Counted from the first letter of the stretch, positions 1 through 9,396 are shown. The stretch: DNA of 64,000 nucleotides from Paenibacillus tuaregi (GCF_900086655.1 NZ_LT575476.1:1515214-1579213); one strand, 5' to 3'. Made by a program: numbers and translations. Notes: generated from the sequence alone by a model not told the origin.

Positions 1-539
1 ACAAATCTAAAATGCTGCACCCAGAAGCGGCCCCGAATCCGGCACACCGGCTGCTGGCGGCTCTTGAGCGGGAAGGCAAACTAGATATGATCATCACCCA
101 GAATATTGACGGACTTCATCAGCAGGCAGGCAGCACACGGGTGCAGGAATTGCACGGTTCCATTCACCGCAACCACTGTCTGGACTGCGGCAAATCCTTC
201 GCTCTTTCGGACATTATGGGAAGTAAGGACATGGTTCCCCGGTGTACGGCTTGCGGCGGGGTTATCAAGCCGGATGTGGTCCTCTACGGGGAGATGCTGG
301 ATGATAAAGTCATTCATGAGAGCATAGAGGCCATAGAGAAGTCGGACCTTCTAATAATTGGGGGGACCTCGCTGACCGTTCATCCGGCAGCCGGATTAGT
401 GGGTTATTTCGGGGGAAGCCGCAGTGTGCTGATTAATATTTCTACAACGCCTTATGATCACAAAGCGGGCCTGCTGGTCACCGAACCTATCGGTGCAGTG
501 ATGGCTGAAGTTGCCGCCCGTTTGAATTTGATGATTTAA
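1..539 (+). CDS. Sir2-family NAD-dependent protein deacylase, 5' truncated by window edge
   Basis: Sirtuins remove acyl groups from lysines using NAD+ in the cytoplasm. The reading frame is open from base 3, so the gene starts outside the window. The first ATG, at 12, is internal: the roughly 65 N-terminal residues with the GAGxSxxSGIPDFR-type NAD loop are missing. Visible are TQNIDGLH (NAD binding and ribose contacts), the catalytic His in ELHGSIH, two zinc-binding CxxC pairs (CLDCGKSF and CTACGG) and the GTSLTVHPAAGLV Rossmann segment. About 178 residues are present against about 240 for the family. The truncation is an edge effect and not evidence of a pseudogene. The acyl preference cannot be read from this part. 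Confidence 0.9.
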   Translation, partial: KSKMLHPEAAPNPAHRLLAALEREGKLDMIITQNIDGLHQQAGSTRVQELHGSIHRNHCLDCGKSFALSDIMGSKDMVPRCTACGGVIKPDVVLYGEMLDDKVIHESIEAIEKSDLLIIGGTSLTVHPAAGLVGYFGGSRSVLINISTTPYDHKAGLLVTEPIGAVMAEVAARLNLMI

Positions 540-700
540 TTAAGGAGCAGCGAATAAATAAAACTTCAAGGGCTAAGAAAACGGTTTCTTGCCAAAGCGG
601 CAGTGAAGGACTATGATCTAGTTTATAAGGAATGAATAAGAATTCAATTTGTTTTCAGGATTGTTAAGTGAGCTTACCAACAGAAAGGTAGGAGAAAAGC

Positions 701-1693
701 ATGGTATACACTGCATCTGAAGACCGCTACAAGAGCATGAAATATAACCGTGTAGGCCGATCGGGCCTAAAGCTTCCGGCGATTTCTCTTGGTCTTTGGC
801 ATAACTTTGGCGGCGTGGATAAATTTGAGAACGGCCGCGAGATGGTTTTAAGGGCGTTTGATCTCGGGATTACACATTTTGACTTAGCCAATAACTACGG
901 CCCGCCTCCAGGATCCGCGGAAGAGATGTTTGGGCAGGTGCTGCGCAAGGATCTTAGTCCTTACCGTGACGAATTGGTCATCTCCTCCAAGGCCGGATAC
1001 TATATGTGGCCGGGACCTTACGGGGAGTGGGGTTCGCGAAAATATCTCGTTGCAAGCATCGATCAGAGTCTGAAGCGGATGGGACTCGACTATGTGGATA
1101 TTTTCTATTCACATCGCTTCGACCCGGATACACCGCTTGAAGAGACCATGATGGCGCTGGATCATATTGTCCGCTCAGGCAAGGCGCTGTACGCGGGAAT
1201 TTCCAGCTACTCCGCAGAGCAGACAGCGGAAGCGGTCGCGATCCTAAGACAGCTTGGGACTCCGCTGCTGATCCATCAGCCGAACTATTCGATGCTGGAT
1301 CGCTGGATCGAGAATGGCCTGCAGGATGTTCTGGAGGAGAACGGAGTAGGCAGCATCGCCTTTTGCCCGCTGGCCCAAGGGCTGTTGACCAGCAAGTATT
1401 TGAACGGCGTTCCGGACAGCTCCCGCGCGGCAAGTCCTACCGGGTCCCTGCAGAAGGATCAAATTACGCCTGAAGTTCTGCGGAAAATCCGCGCACTGAA
1501 TCAGATTGCCGCTGCAAGGGGGCAGAGCCTTGCCCAGTTCGCCCTGGCTTGGGTGCTCCGCGGCGGCAAGGTCACCTCTGCGCTGATCGGTGCAAGCCGT
1601 GTCAGCCAGATTGAAGAGAATGTGGCGGCACTGAACCAGCTCGATTTCTCCGATGAGGAATTAAGCCGGATCGAGACGATTCTGAAAGCCTAA
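701..1693 (+). CDS. Aldo/keto reductase of the YghZ / glyceraldehyde-3-phosphate reductase type
   Basis: NADPH-dependent cytoplasmic aldo/keto reductase. The protein (330 aa) follows the E. coli YghZ (Gpr, AKR14) pattern nearly end to end as I remember it: SLGLWHNFG near the N-terminus, THFDLANNYGPPPGSAEE containing the catalytic Asp and Tyr, SSKAGY with the catalytic Lys, FYSHRFD with the catalytic His, and a C-terminal SALIGASRVSQIEEN cofactor segment. YghZ reduces L-glyceraldehyde 3-phosphate and detoxifies methylglyoxal; the same role here is inferred. The ATG at 701 has a GGTAGGAGA ribosome site. The gene stands alone and ends at a terminator just downstream. Confidence 0.9.
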   Translation: MVYTASEDRYKSMKYNRVGRSGLKLPAISLGLWHNFGGVDKFENGREMVLRAFDLGITHFDLANNYGPPPGSAEEMFGQVLRKDLSPYRDELVISSKAGYYMWPGPYGEWGSRKYLVASIDQSLKRMGLDYVDIFYSHRFDPDTPLEETMMALDHIVRSGKALYAGISSYSAEQTAEAVAILRQLGTPLLIHQPNYSMLDRWIENGLQDVLEENGVGSIAFCPLAQGLLTSKYLNGVPDSSRAASPTGSLQKDQITPEVLRKIRALNQIAAARGQSLAQFALAWVLRGGKVTSALIGASRVSQIEENVAALNQLDFSDEELSRIETILKA

Positions 1694-1733
1694 ATAACAA
1701 TTGGAATCATATTTGCATTCCATGCAAGCTTAC

Positions 1734-1774
1734 ACAAGCCATTCCCCGGGCGGCGGGAGATGGCTTGTTTTTTT
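1734..1774 (+). terminator. Rho-independent terminator after the aldo/keto reductase
   Basis: ACAAGCCAT pairs with ATGGCTTGT around a GC-rich loop and is followed by a run of T. It lies 40 bp after the reductase stop. Confidence 0.85.
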
Positions 1775-1821
1775 GTTATTGCAGCTTTTTATCTAAAGAG
1801 TTGTCTATCTAAAGAGCTGCC

Positions 1822-2697
1822 CTAATCCAGAGTCGAGAGGTCCATCTGCTGTGTAAGAGACCTGCGGTAGCCGCTCGGAGATACGCCCTGCAGACGGCTG
1901 AACTGGCGTGAGAAATACAGGGCATCGGGCAATCCGACCGATGCGGCTACCTGTTCGACCGACAGCTCGGGGCGGTCCCGCAGCAGCTCGCGGGCTTTAT
2001 CGATCCGCAGTCTCAATAAATAGGTAACAGGTGAAATCCCAATCTGTTTCTTGAAAATTCGGGATAGATAGGCCCGGTTATAACCCATGCTGGCACACAT
2101 TTCTTCGATCGATACAGGATAGGCGTACTGGCTCGACATATATTGGACCATTTGTTTGACGACCTGCTGTACCCCGGATTTCCCTCCCGCATATCCCGAC
2201 TGCTCCCTCAGCTTCTCCTCAGCTTCCGCCATTATCATATAGAGACTGCCCAATGAGGACAGATGGGCGCTCGTCCGGTTCTCACGGAACACGTCAAGAA
2301 TAGAGCGGAGAAGTCCGGGAATGGGGCTTTTTGTTACGGAGGAACGCAGAATGGGTCTCTCTAAATGGAAGCCCGCTGAGGCGGCGAGTTCGGAAGCCCC
2401 AACACCAGTAAAAGCAACCCAGCGGTAGCGCCAAGGCTCAGAGGGGTTGGAGGCGTAGCTTACCAGCTGATCCGGGTGGATCAGGAAGCCGTCCCCTTCC
2501 TTCAGCTCATAAGTGTCAAATTCCGTACGGAAGATCCCTTGGCCTTGTTCCACAAAATGAAACAGGTAAAAGTCGTATACCTTGGGGCCAAGCCGGTGAT
2601 CAGGCCTCGTCTGGCTGGCTCCTGCGAATAGGACATGAAGCGTATCCGCACCGGAATATGCAGGGTTCCCCGCAGCCATGTAGGTTTCTGCAGTCAA
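1822..2697 (-). CDS. AraC-family transcriptional regulator, probably of the gal genes
   Basis: A 291-aa AraC/XylS regulator. An N-terminal cupin-like sensor domain (around LGPKVYDFYLFHFVEQGQG, with the usual FxTEFDTYELKEGDGFLI strand pattern) is followed by two C-terminal helix-turn-helix motifs (SIEEMCASMGYNRAYLSRIFKK and SVEQVAASVGLPDALYFSRQF regions). This arrangement is typical of MsmR/RafR-type regulators of sugar use. I place the start at a TTG (2697) because an AAGGAGGGG site sits 7 nt before it; the longer frame back to 2796 has no comparable site. It is divergent from galK-galE-galT with a 286-bp shared control region, so control of those genes by galactose or a related sugar is a reasonable inference. 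Confidence 0.88.
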   Translation of the reverse strand: MTAETYMAAGNPAYSGADTLHVLFAGASQTRPDHRLGPKVYDFYLFHFVEQGQGIFRTEFDTYELKEGDGFLIHPDQLVSYASNPSEPWRYRWVAFTGVGASELAASAGFHLERPILRSSVTKSPIPGLLRSILDVFRENRTSAHLSSLGSLYMIMAEAEEKLREQSGYAGGKSGVQQVVKQMVQYMSSQYAYPVSIEEMCASMGYNRAYLSRIFKKQIGISPVTYLLRLRIDKARELLRDRPELSVEQVAASVGLPDALYFSRQFSRLQGVSPSGYRRSLTQQMDLSTLD

Positions 2698-2983
2698 GAT
2701 ACAGCCCCTCCTTATAAATGTCATTACGTGGATTAGCGAAAGCTTAAGGCAGGGTAGCCTTGAATTTGATACAATCAGTGTATCGTGGAAAGTCACATAA
2801 GTCCATATAAAACACGCATTGTTGCATTATCAGAGATAGCCGCTGTCTTTTATAATTGAATCAAAGGAACCAGGGGAATACGCTGCGTTAGAGCCTTGGA
2901 TAATAGAGGCCAGGAGCTTGTTCGGGCCGTCTTGGTTCAATCACATAGCTCATAAAATTACGAATAAGGATGGGTGAGCTCAA
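2698..2983. promoter_or_regulatory. Divergent control region between the AraC regulator and galK
   Basis: A TATAAT hexamer at 2851-2856 is a good -10 for galK, but the -35 position shows no TTGACA-like match. That fits a promoter needing an activator such as the adjacent AraC protein. I see no clear direct or inverted operator repeat. Confidence 0.45.
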
Positions 2984-4162
2984 TTGAGTCTACAGCATTT
3001 GAAACAGTCATTTATCTCTGCCTATGGTGAGAGCCGGCAGCCGATTCGGTATTTTCAGGCTCCTGGCCGTGTGAATCTGATTGGAGAACATATTGATTAC
3101 AACGGAGGTTATGTCCTTCCCGCTGCTTTGGAATTTGGAACAACCTTGGCAATCCGCCGCCGGGAGGATGATTTGGTCGTATTCAAATCCTTGAATTTTC
3201 CTTATGAGTCCTCCATCGCGCTTTCTGGTCTTGGAGCCTCCAAGACAGGCGAGTGGGTGGATTATCCGGTTGGTGTTGCTGTAGAGCTAGCCAAGCTAGG
3301 AACTGGCCTGAGTTCAGGTTATGAGCTGCTCTTTCATGGCGAAATTCCGAACGGAGCCGGGCTGTCTTCTTCCGCTTCGATTGAGGTGGTGACCGCCTAC
3401 GCACTCTTAACTATGGAGGAGCATGAACGTGATACTGTGGAGATTGCCCTCTTGTCCCAGCGTGCCGAGAACCAATACGTTGGCGTGAACAGCGGCATTA
3501 TGGATCAGTTCGCTGTGGCTAACGGGGCTGTGGACCATGCCATTCTGCTGATGTGCGGCACACTCGAATATAAACGGGTGCCTTTTGTGACAGGCTCCTA
3601 TAAGTTAGTGATTGGAAATACAAACAAGCGCAGAGGATTGGTTGATTCGAAATACAACGAGCGCCGGACCGAGTGTGACCAGGCGCTGGCCGGGCTGCAA
3701 GTGAAGTTCCCAGAGCTGAAATTCCTGGCTGATCTGACGCTTGAACAGTTCGCGGAAACCGGGTCTGTTCTTCAGGATGATGTGCTTTACCGCAGGGCAA
3801 AACATGTAGTTGAAGAGAATTCACGCGTGCTGAAATCGGTTGAGGCTCTAAGCCACAACGACCTTATCTCGTTCGGACAGTACATGAACGAATCCCACGA
3901 TTCTCTGCGTGACCTGTATGAAGTCAGCTGTGATGAGCTTGATGTTATGGTGGAAGAAGCCCGCCGGATTCCCGGAACCTTAGGCTCCCGGATGACCGGA
4001 GCCGGATTCGGAGGCTGTACCGTATCGCTTGTTCACGAGGATGATGTGGACCTGTTTGTGAAACAGGTAGGCGAGGAGTACCAGCGGCGTACAGGGATCC
4101 AAGGAGAATTCTATGTGTGCGGCGTAGGTAACGGAGTAAATGAACTCAAGGAGGGGAACTGA
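2984..4162 (+). CDS. galK: Galactokinase
   Basis: Phosphorylates galactose to galactose 1-phosphate with ATP, the first step of the Leloir pathway. The 392-aa protein has all three GHMP-kinase motifs: the galactokinase signature GRVNLIGEHIDY at residues 28-39, the ATP loop PNGAGLSSSASIEV near 122-135, and the C-terminal MTGAGFGGCTVSL. Length matches the bacterial family (about 390 aa). The start is a TTG preceded by AAGGATGGGTG. galE follows after only 2 bp, so galK, galE and galT are read as one operon. Confidence 0.95.
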   Translation: MSLQHLKQSFISAYGESRQPIRYFQAPGRVNLIGEHIDYNGGYVLPAALEFGTTLAIRRREDDLVVFKSLNFPYESSIALSGLGASKTGEWVDYPVGVAVELAKLGTGLSSGYELLFHGEIPNGAGLSSSASIEVVTAYALLTMEEHERDTVEIALLSQRAENQYVGVNSGIMDQFAVANGAVDHAILLMCGTLEYKRVPFVTGSYKLVIGNTNKRRGLVDSKYNERRTECDQALAGLQVKFPELKFLADLTLEQFAETGSVLQDDVLYRRAKHVVEENSRVLKSVEALSHNDLISFGQYMNESHDSLRDLYEVSCDELDVMVEEARRIPGTLGSRMTGAGFGGCTVSLVHEDDVDLFVKQVGEEYQRRTGIQGEFYVCGVGNGVNELKEGN

Positions 4163-4164
4163 AG

Positions 4165-5154
4165 ATGGCAATTCTTGTAACTGGGGGGGCTGGCTATATC
4201 GGGTCACACACTGTGGCTGAGCTCCTTGCACGAGGCGAAGAGGTAGTCGTGATAGACAATCTGCAATCGGGGCACAAGGAATCTTTGCTGGGCGGCAAGC
4301 TGTATGAAGGGGACCTTAGGGACAAGGAACTGCTGGCTAAAGTGTTTTCAGAGAATCCAATCGATGCGGTCATCCATTTTGCGGCAAATTCTCTTGTAGG
4401 CGAGAGTATGCAGAAGCCTGTGAAATATTATGACAACAATGTATACGGCACACTTTGTCTCCTGGAAGCCATGGAGCAGGCGGGTGTCCGCCGCATCGTA
4501 TTCTCTTCAACGGCTGCGACCTACGGGGAGCCGGAAAAGGTGCCGATTCTTGAGACGGACCGGACTGAGCCAACCAATGTCTACGGGGAGACCAAGCTCA
4601 CCATGGAGCGGATGATGAAATGGTTCGATCAGGTTCTAGGAATCAAATATGTGTCATTAAGATATTTCAATGCAGCCGGAGCTCATGAAAGCGGGAAGAT
4701 TGGAGAAGACCACCGGCCGGAGAGCCACCTGATTCCGCTAATCCTTCAGACGGCTCTGGGCCAGCGCAAGGAAATCGCAGTGTTCGGTGTTGATTATCCA
4801 ACCCCTGATGGAACCTGTATCCGCGACTATATTCATGTCAGTGATCTGGCCGATGCGCATTGCCTGGCTGTACAGTACCTGAGAAATGGATCAGACAGCA
4901 ATATCTTTAACTTAGGCAATGGACAAGGCTTCTCTGTACAAGAGGTTATTGCCAAAGTCAAAGAGGTGACCGGGGTAGATTTCCCTGTTGCGGTGCATCC
5001 GAGACGTGCCGGTGATCCTGCGGTGCTGGTCGCTTCTTCAGAGAAGGCCCAAAGCGTGCTTGGCTGGAAGCCGGGCAGAAGCCAGCTTGACCATATCATT
5101 CAGTCGGCCTGGGACTGGCATCGCGCCAATCCGCAGGGATATGACACAAAGTGA
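4165..5154 (+). CDS. galE: UDP-glucose 4-epimerase
   Basis: Interconverts UDP-galactose and UDP-glucose using tightly bound NAD+. A short-chain dehydrogenase fold protein of 329 aa with the NAD loop TGGAGYIGSHT (residues 6-16), the SSTAATYG catalytic Ser/Thr stretch, and the YGETK motif giving Tyr140 and Lys144 of the YxxxK pair. Near full length, ending in the usual GWKPGRSQLDHIIQSAWDWH. An AAGGAGGGG site inside the end of galK serves the ATG. Its stop overlaps a possible upstream ATG of galT, which supports translational coupling. Confidence 0.95.
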   Translation: MAILVTGGAGYIGSHTVAELLARGEEVVVIDNLQSGHKESLLGGKLYEGDLRDKELLAKVFSENPIDAVIHFAANSLVGESMQKPVKYYDNNVYGTLCLLEAMEQAGVRRIVFSSTAATYGEPEKVPILETDRTEPTNVYGETKLTMERMMKWFDQVLGIKYVSLRYFNAAGAHESGKIGEDHRPESHLIPLILQTALGQRKEIAVFGVDYPTPDGTCIRDYIHVSDLADAHCLAVQYLRNGSDSNIFNLGNGQGFSVQEVIAKVKEVTGVDFPVAVHPRRAGDPAVLVASSEKAQSVLGWKPGRSQLDHIIQSAWDWHRANPQGYDTK

Positions 5155-5164
5155 GGGACAGAAA

Positions 5165-6775
5165 ATGAAGGAGCAGGATAAGCAGGCGGGCAATCAAAAT
5201 CAGCAGATTACGGTGGACAACGTGAAACTTGCGATTGAACAGCTTGTCTTTTACTCAACTAAGCAGGGACTTATTACACCATATGATATAGATTATACCC
5301 GTAACCGGCTGCTCGAGCTGTTCCAGCTGGATGAAGCGATCCAGGACCCTGTGGAGGAAGGGGCAATCCCTCCTCTTCCTCTCATTCTGAATACACTGAT
5401 CTTGTACGGCTATGAGATTGGATTGATTCCTGAGAATACGGTAACTTACCGGGATTTGCTCGATGCGCGAATCATGGGTTTGGTTTTGGCAAGACCTTCA
5501 GAGGTCATCCGGAGCTTCCGGGAGACCGAAGCGGCACAAGGGATTTCCGCCGCAACGGACTCATTTTATAAGCTGTCGGTAGACTCCAATTACATCCGTA
5601 TGGACAGAGTTGCCGAGAATGTGTATTGGAGGAAGGATACTCCATTTGGAGAGATGGAGATTACCATTAATCTGTCCAAGCCGGAGAAGAATCCGAAGGA
5701 GATTGCCGCCGCCAAGCTGCTGCCACCGCCGATCTACCCGAAATGCCAGCTTTGCCGGGAGAATGTAGGATATGCCGGACGGCTCAACCATCCTGCAAGA
5801 CAGAATCTGCGGGTGATCCCACTAACCTTGAATGGGGAGCCATGGTTCTTCCAGTACTCCCCATACGTGTACTATAATGAGCATTCGATTGTTTTTCATC
5901 ATGACCATGTGCCTATGAAGCTGACCCGCAGCACGTTTAAGCGCCTGTTTGATTTTGTGGGTCAATTCCCACACTATTTTATCGGTTCAAATGCCGATCT
6001 TCCCATTGTGGGGGGATCGATTCTTACTCATGATCATTTCCAGGCGGGACGGCACGTCTTCCCGCTTGAGAAGGCGCCAGAGGTGGAGGCGTTCAAGCAT
6101 CCAAGATATACATCGGTGAATCTGAGTCCCGTAAAATGGCCGCTGTCCGTTCTGCGTTTGAGCTCAAGCAACCCGGAGGAGCTCCTTGATGCTGCTAACG
6201 AGCTGTATGAAGCGTGGAAAATCTATAGCAAGCCAGAATTGGACATTCTCGCTTACTCTACGGGACAAGGGGGAGAGCGTATTCCCCACAACACCGTTAC
6301 TCCACTGGTGAGACGCCGGCCTAACGGGGATTATGAAATCGATATTGTGCTGCGAAACAACCGGACGAGCGAGGAGCATCCGGAAGGGATCTTCCATGCC
6401 CACCGGGAAATGCATCATCTTAAGAAGGAGAATATTGGCCTGATTGAGGTTATGGGTCTTGCCATTCTGCCTGGAAGGCTGAAACAGGAGCTTACAGGAA
6501 TAGCTCAGATTCTTGCTGGAGATCATAATTTATATACACAGGTGAAGGAAGGCGCAGTTCCTGAGCTGACCACCCATGCGGCCTGGATTGATGAGCTTGT
6601 CCATAACTATGGAACCGGCCTTGAGTCTGGGAAGGTAGAAGAGATTCTGCGTGAAGAGGTAGGCGGTAAATTTGCGGAGATCCTCGGGCAAGCGGGTGTA
6701 TTCAAGCAGACAGATGAGGGACAGGAAGCACTTCATGAGTTCCTGAACCGCTGCGGTTATAAGAAGTCGTCCTGA
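5165..6775 (+). CDS. galT: Galactose-1-phosphate uridylyltransferase (Firmicutes type)
   Basis: Transfers UMP between UDP-glucose and galactose 1-phosphate, completing the Leloir pathway. The 536-aa protein belongs to the longer Bacillus-type GalT group (B. subtilis GalT is about 510 aa). Landmarks are YPKCQLCRENVGYAGRLNHPARQNLR, GEPWFFQYSPYVYYNEHSIV, and the His-rich catalytic stretch GGSILTHDHFQAGRH. The longest open frame begins at 4988 inside galE in another frame; I choose the ATG at 5165, which follows a GTGAGGGACAG site. An in-frame ATG at 5141 overlapping the galE stop is the alternative (8 residues longer). Confidence 0.93.
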   Translation: MKEQDKQAGNQNQQITVDNVKLAIEQLVFYSTKQGLITPYDIDYTRNRLLELFQLDEAIQDPVEEGAIPPLPLILNTLILYGYEIGLIPENTVTYRDLLDARIMGLVLARPSEVIRSFRETEAAQGISAATDSFYKLSVDSNYIRMDRVAENVYWRKDTPFGEMEITINLSKPEKNPKEIAAAKLLPPPIYPKCQLCRENVGYAGRLNHPARQNLRVIPLTLNGEPWFFQYSPYVYYNEHSIVFHHDHVPMKLTRSTFKRLFDFVGQFPHYFIGSNADLPIVGGSILTHDHFQAGRHVFPLEKAPEVEAFKHPRYTSVNLSPVKWPLSVLRLSSSNPEELLDAANELYEAWKIYSKPELDILAYSTGQGGERIPHNTVTPLVRRRPNGDYEIDIVLRNNRTSEEHPEGIFHAHREMHHLKKENIGLIEVMGLAILPGRLKQELTGIAQILAGDHNLYTQVKEGAVPELTTHAAWIDELVHNYGTGLESGKVEEILREEVGGKFAEILGQAGVFKQTDEGQEALHEFLNRCGYKKSS

Positions 6776-6789
6776 TAGGACGGCTTTTT
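6766..6789 (+). terminator. Terminator at the end of galKET
   Basis: GTCGTCC pairs with GGACGGC (one G.T pair) around TGATA and is followed by TTTTT. The hairpin includes the galT stop codon. Confidence 0.8.
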
Positions 6790-6886
6790 GTATGCGGGCG
6801 AATTTGTTTCCGCTGCTTCAAGGCAGTATAATCCTAGTGTATTCATTATTTGCAATTTACCAATATGGACGGAGGGACTTACAGAA

Positions 6887-8050
6887 ATGGAAGCATTTGA
6901 ATTTCGTAATCCGACGAAGCTAATATTCGGAAAAGGTCAACTAGAAAGCCTGAAGAAGGAAGTTCCCAAGTTCGGCAGCAGAGTGCTGCTGGTCTATGGT
7001 GGTGGAAGCATCAAACGCAGCGGGCTGTATGACCGTGTTATTCATATACTGAAGGAAATTGGGTCAGAAGTGACCGAGCTTGCCGGCGTAGAGCCGAATC
7101 CACGCCTGTCCACGGTACATAAAGGGGTAGACCTGTGCCGGACAAATGATATTCAGCTGATTCTGGCTGTGGGCGGCGGCAGTGTAATTGACTGTGCCAA
7201 GGCGATCGCCGTGGGAGCTAAATACGAGGGCGACATGTGGGACTTCGCGGAGCGTAAGGCTGTCGCTACCGATGCGATTCCTCTCGCTACGGTTCTGACC
7301 ATGGCTGCTACGGGCTCAGAGATGAATGCCGGATCGGTCATTACCAATGATCAAACCCAGGAGAAGCTTGGCTGGGGCAGCCCGTATGCCTTCCCTGCCT
7401 TCTCTATCCTTGATCCCGAGCATACCTTCTCCCTGCCTAGGGACCAGACGGTTTATGGAATCGTTGATATGATGTCACATGTCCTGGAGCACTATTTCCA
7501 CGTGCCAACCAATTCCCCTGTACAGGACGGATTCTGTGAGACGGTGCTTAGAACGGTTATTGAAACTGCGCCTAAGCTGGTTGATGATCTCCAGAACTAT
7601 GAGCACCGGGAGACGATTATGTACTGTGGAACTATGGCGCTTAACGGGATTTTGAATATGGGTACAAGGGGAGACTGGGCAACCCACAATATCGAGCATG
7701 CGGTATCCGCGGTGTATGATATTCCACATGGCGGGGGCCTGGCGATCTTGTTCCCGAATTGGATGAAACATAATCTGAAGGTGGATGTGTCCCGCTTCAA
7801 GCGGCTTGCAGTTAATGTATTTAATGTGAATCCGGAGGGCAAGACGGATGAGGAAGCCGCTCTCGAAGGTATCGAGGCGCTTCGTGCATTCTGGTCTTCT
7901 ATCGGTGCGCCAAGCCGTCTAAAGGACTATGACATCGATGACAGCCAGCTTGATGTGATGGCTGAGAAAGCGGTGAAGTTCGGACCATTCGGCAACTTTA
8001 CCAAGCTTGATAAACAAGACGTGCTTGAAATTTATCGCGCCTCGCTCTAA
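6887..8050 (+). CDS. Iron-dependent NAD(P)H alcohol dehydrogenase (butanol dehydrogenase, YugJ/BdhA type)
   Basis: A 387-aa group III (iron-dependent) alcohol dehydrogenase, reducing aldehydes to alcohols in the cytoplasm. The dinucleotide site [13 protein letters not shown] is in the first third. Metal-ligand motifs are [10 protein letters not shown] and [18 protein letters not shown]. The N-terminus [15 protein letters not shown] is typical of the butanol dehydrogenase BdhA/YugJ/YugK branch. The frame is open from 6788, but the ATG at 6887 has a GGAGGG site and lies beyond the galT terminator. The physiological aldehyde is not evident from sequence. It ends at its own terminator, so it is probably a single-gene unit. 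Confidence 0.92.
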   Translation: MEAFEFRNPTKLIFGKGQLESLKKEVPKFGSRVLLVYGGGSIKRSGLYDRVIHILKEIGSEVTELAGVEPNPRLSTVHKGVDLCRTNDIQLILAVGGGSVIDCAKAIAVGAKYEGDMWDFAERKAVATDAIPLATVLTMAATGSEMNAGSVITNDQTQEKLGWGSPYAFPAFSILDPEHTFSLPRDQTVYGIVDMMSHVLEHYFHVPTNSPVQDGFCETVLRTVIETAPKLVDDLQNYEHRETIMYCGTMALNGILNMGTRGDWATHNIEHAVSAVYDIPHGGGLAILFPNWMKHNLKVDVSRFKRLAVNVFNVNPEGKTDEEAALEGIEALRAFWSSIGAPSRLKDYDIDDSQLDVMAEKAVKFGPFGNFTKLDKQDVLEIYRASL

Positions 8051-8068
8051 ATTGTGAACGTGATATGG

Positions 8069-8094
8069 AACGCTCCGGTTACCGGAGCGTTTTT
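8069..8094 (+). terminator. Terminator after the alcohol dehydrogenase
   Basis: AACGCTCCGGT and ACCGGAGCGTT form an almost loopless perfect hairpin followed by a T run. Confidence 0.9.
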
Positions 8095-8218
8095 AACTGC
8101 TCAGAAATGGCTCGGACTTGTTGCGGTGGCAGAGTATCTAGGGGAATTGTGAGAAACTAAGGGACTTCATGCAGATGCTAATTTACCCTTTTTGCAACAT
8201 GATTGGAATGGCTGGCTC

Positions 8219-8246
8219 TTGACTCCTGGATGGAATATAATATAAT
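8219..8246 (+). promoter_or_regulatory. Putative sigma-A promoter for glcT
   Basis: TTGACT (8219-8224), 16-bp spacer, TATAAT (8241-8246), about 70 bp before the glcT start. Confidence 0.65.
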
Positions 8247-8315
8247 TAAATGTCCTTATTAATGATTGGGCAGTTCCTTGGATTGATTAATGGCCCCTGG
8301 TGAAGAGGTGCGAAG

Positions 8316-9158
8316 GTGAGCAGTTTAGAAGTTGCTAAAGTATTAAACAACAACGTCATTATTGCCAGGCACCCCGAGAATGGTGAAGTGGTGGTCATTG
8401 GCAAAGGAATCGGGTTTAACCGGAAGACGGGAGAGTTCATTCCGCTGCAGTCTGTTGAAAAAATGTTTATTCTGAAAAATGCGCATGAGCAGGAGCAATA
8501 TAAGCAGCTTGTCCCGCAAGTTGATGAGAAGCTGATTGAGGCTATTAATGATGTGATTCTGTATATTTCCAAACGCTGCAATGAGCCTTTGAATGAACAC
8601 ATCCATATTGCTTTAACCGATCATATTTCATTTGCGATCAAACGGATGGAACAGAATATTGTGATTCATAATCCTTTTTTGTTTGAGACCAAAGAGATCT
8701 ATCCGCTCGAATATGAACTGGCAGAATATGCGATCAGAATCATCGGTGAGAAGATGGGGATTGATCTTGGCGAAGATGAAATCGGATTCATTGCGCTGCA
8801 TATTCATAGTGCGATGACAAATCAGGATATAACTGAGGTGAAGCAGCATTCCCAGCTTATATCGGATCTGGTCAATCTGATTGAGCAGCAGCTTGGAATC
8901 AGCCTGAACCGGAACTCCCTCGATTACTCCCGGCTGCTTACCCACCTGAGGTTTGCGATTGAGCGGGTGCGGCAGGGGGAGAAGGTCAGCGAACCGGATA
9001 AGCTTGAGGACTTGCTCAAGCAGGAGTACCCGCATTTGTATTCGCTTGCTTGGAAATTAACCAAGATGATGGAGCAGCGCCTTCGGAAGCCAGTATATCA
9101 AGCGGAAGTGTCTTATCTGACCATGCATTTGCACAGAGTGGCTCCAAAAAATCTATAA
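8316..9158 (+). CDS. glcT: PTS-regulated transcription antiterminator GlcT (BglG/SacT family)
   Basis: An RNA-binding antiterminator of 280 aa. An N-terminal CAT RNA-binding domain (about residues 1-58; VLNNNVIIARHPENGEVVVIGKGIGF) is followed by two PTS regulation domains, PRD1 (about 70-170, with conserved His in HIHIALTDHISFAIKR and ALHIHSA) and PRD2 (about 175-280, including LLTHLRFAIER and SYLTMHLHR). In Bacillus the glucose permease phosphorylates PRD1 and inactivates GlcT when glucose is absent. The position directly upstream of ptsG, with a recognisable RAT element between, supports the name. The start is GTG at 8316 with a GAAGAGGTG site. Confidence 0.93.
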   Translation: MSSLEVAKVLNNNVIIARHPENGEVVVIGKGIGFNRKTGEFIPLQSVEKMFILKNAHEQEQYKQLVPQVDEKLIEAINDVILYISKRCNEPLNEHIHIALTDHISFAIKRMEQNIVIHNPFLFETKEIYPLEYELAEYAIRIIGEKMGIDLGEDEIGFIALHIHSAMTNQDITEVKQHSQLISDLVNLIEQQLGISLNRNSLDYSRLLTHLRFAIERVRQGEKVSEPDKLEDLLKQEYPHLYSLAWKLTKMMEQRLRKPVYQAEVSYLTMHLHRVAPKNL

Positions 9159-9177
9159 ATTTTGTTTATGTAAGGTA

Positions 9178-9206
9178 TTGCACTCTATAATAGGCGGTGC
9201 TATAAT
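9178..9206 (+). promoter_or_regulatory. Sigma-A promoter of the ptsG operon
   Basis: TTGCAC (9178-9183), exactly 17 bp, TATAAT (9201-9206). Transcription would start near 9213, about 35 nt before the RAT element. Confidence 0.8.
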
Positions 9207-9244
9207 ACCTTTCGTAAGCAGCAAATAAAACCGAATATCATCAG

Positions 9245-9275
9245 AATGTGTAACTGATTCGATCAGGCATGAGTT
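9245..9275 (+). promoter_or_regulatory. Ribonucleic antiterminator (RAT) bound by GlcT
   Basis: The stretch GTAACTGATTCGATCAGG then CATGAGTT matches the Bacillus ptsG RAT as I know it. The inner stem CTGAT/ATCAG closes a TCG loop and AACT/AGTT form the outer stem. Its 3' part overlaps the left arm of the downstream terminator, so RAT and terminator cannot form together. That is the standard GlcT mechanism. Confidence 0.85.
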
Positions 9276-9370
9276 GATGAAAGTCATTTGATTGTATTGG
9301 ACTTTTGCGGGGTATTATACCCTATAAGAGAGTACATACAATTTGATACTTTCATTGCTCATGCTTTTTT
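9267..9370 (+). terminator. Leader terminator of ptsGHI controlled by GlcT
   Basis: A long imperfect inverted repeat. The left arm starts GCATGAG at 9267 and runs to about 9299; the right arm at 9335-9364 ends GCTCATGC and is followed directly by TTTTTT (9365-9370). A second small hairpin, GGGTAT/ATACCC, sits in the loop. Confidence 0.82.
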
Positions 9371-9396
9371 ATTTGCGCTAAGAAGGAGGGTACTTA

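Noticed and set aside
1..539. Sirtuin pseudogene
   Set aside because: The missing N-terminus is explained by the window edge, since the frame stays open to base 3.
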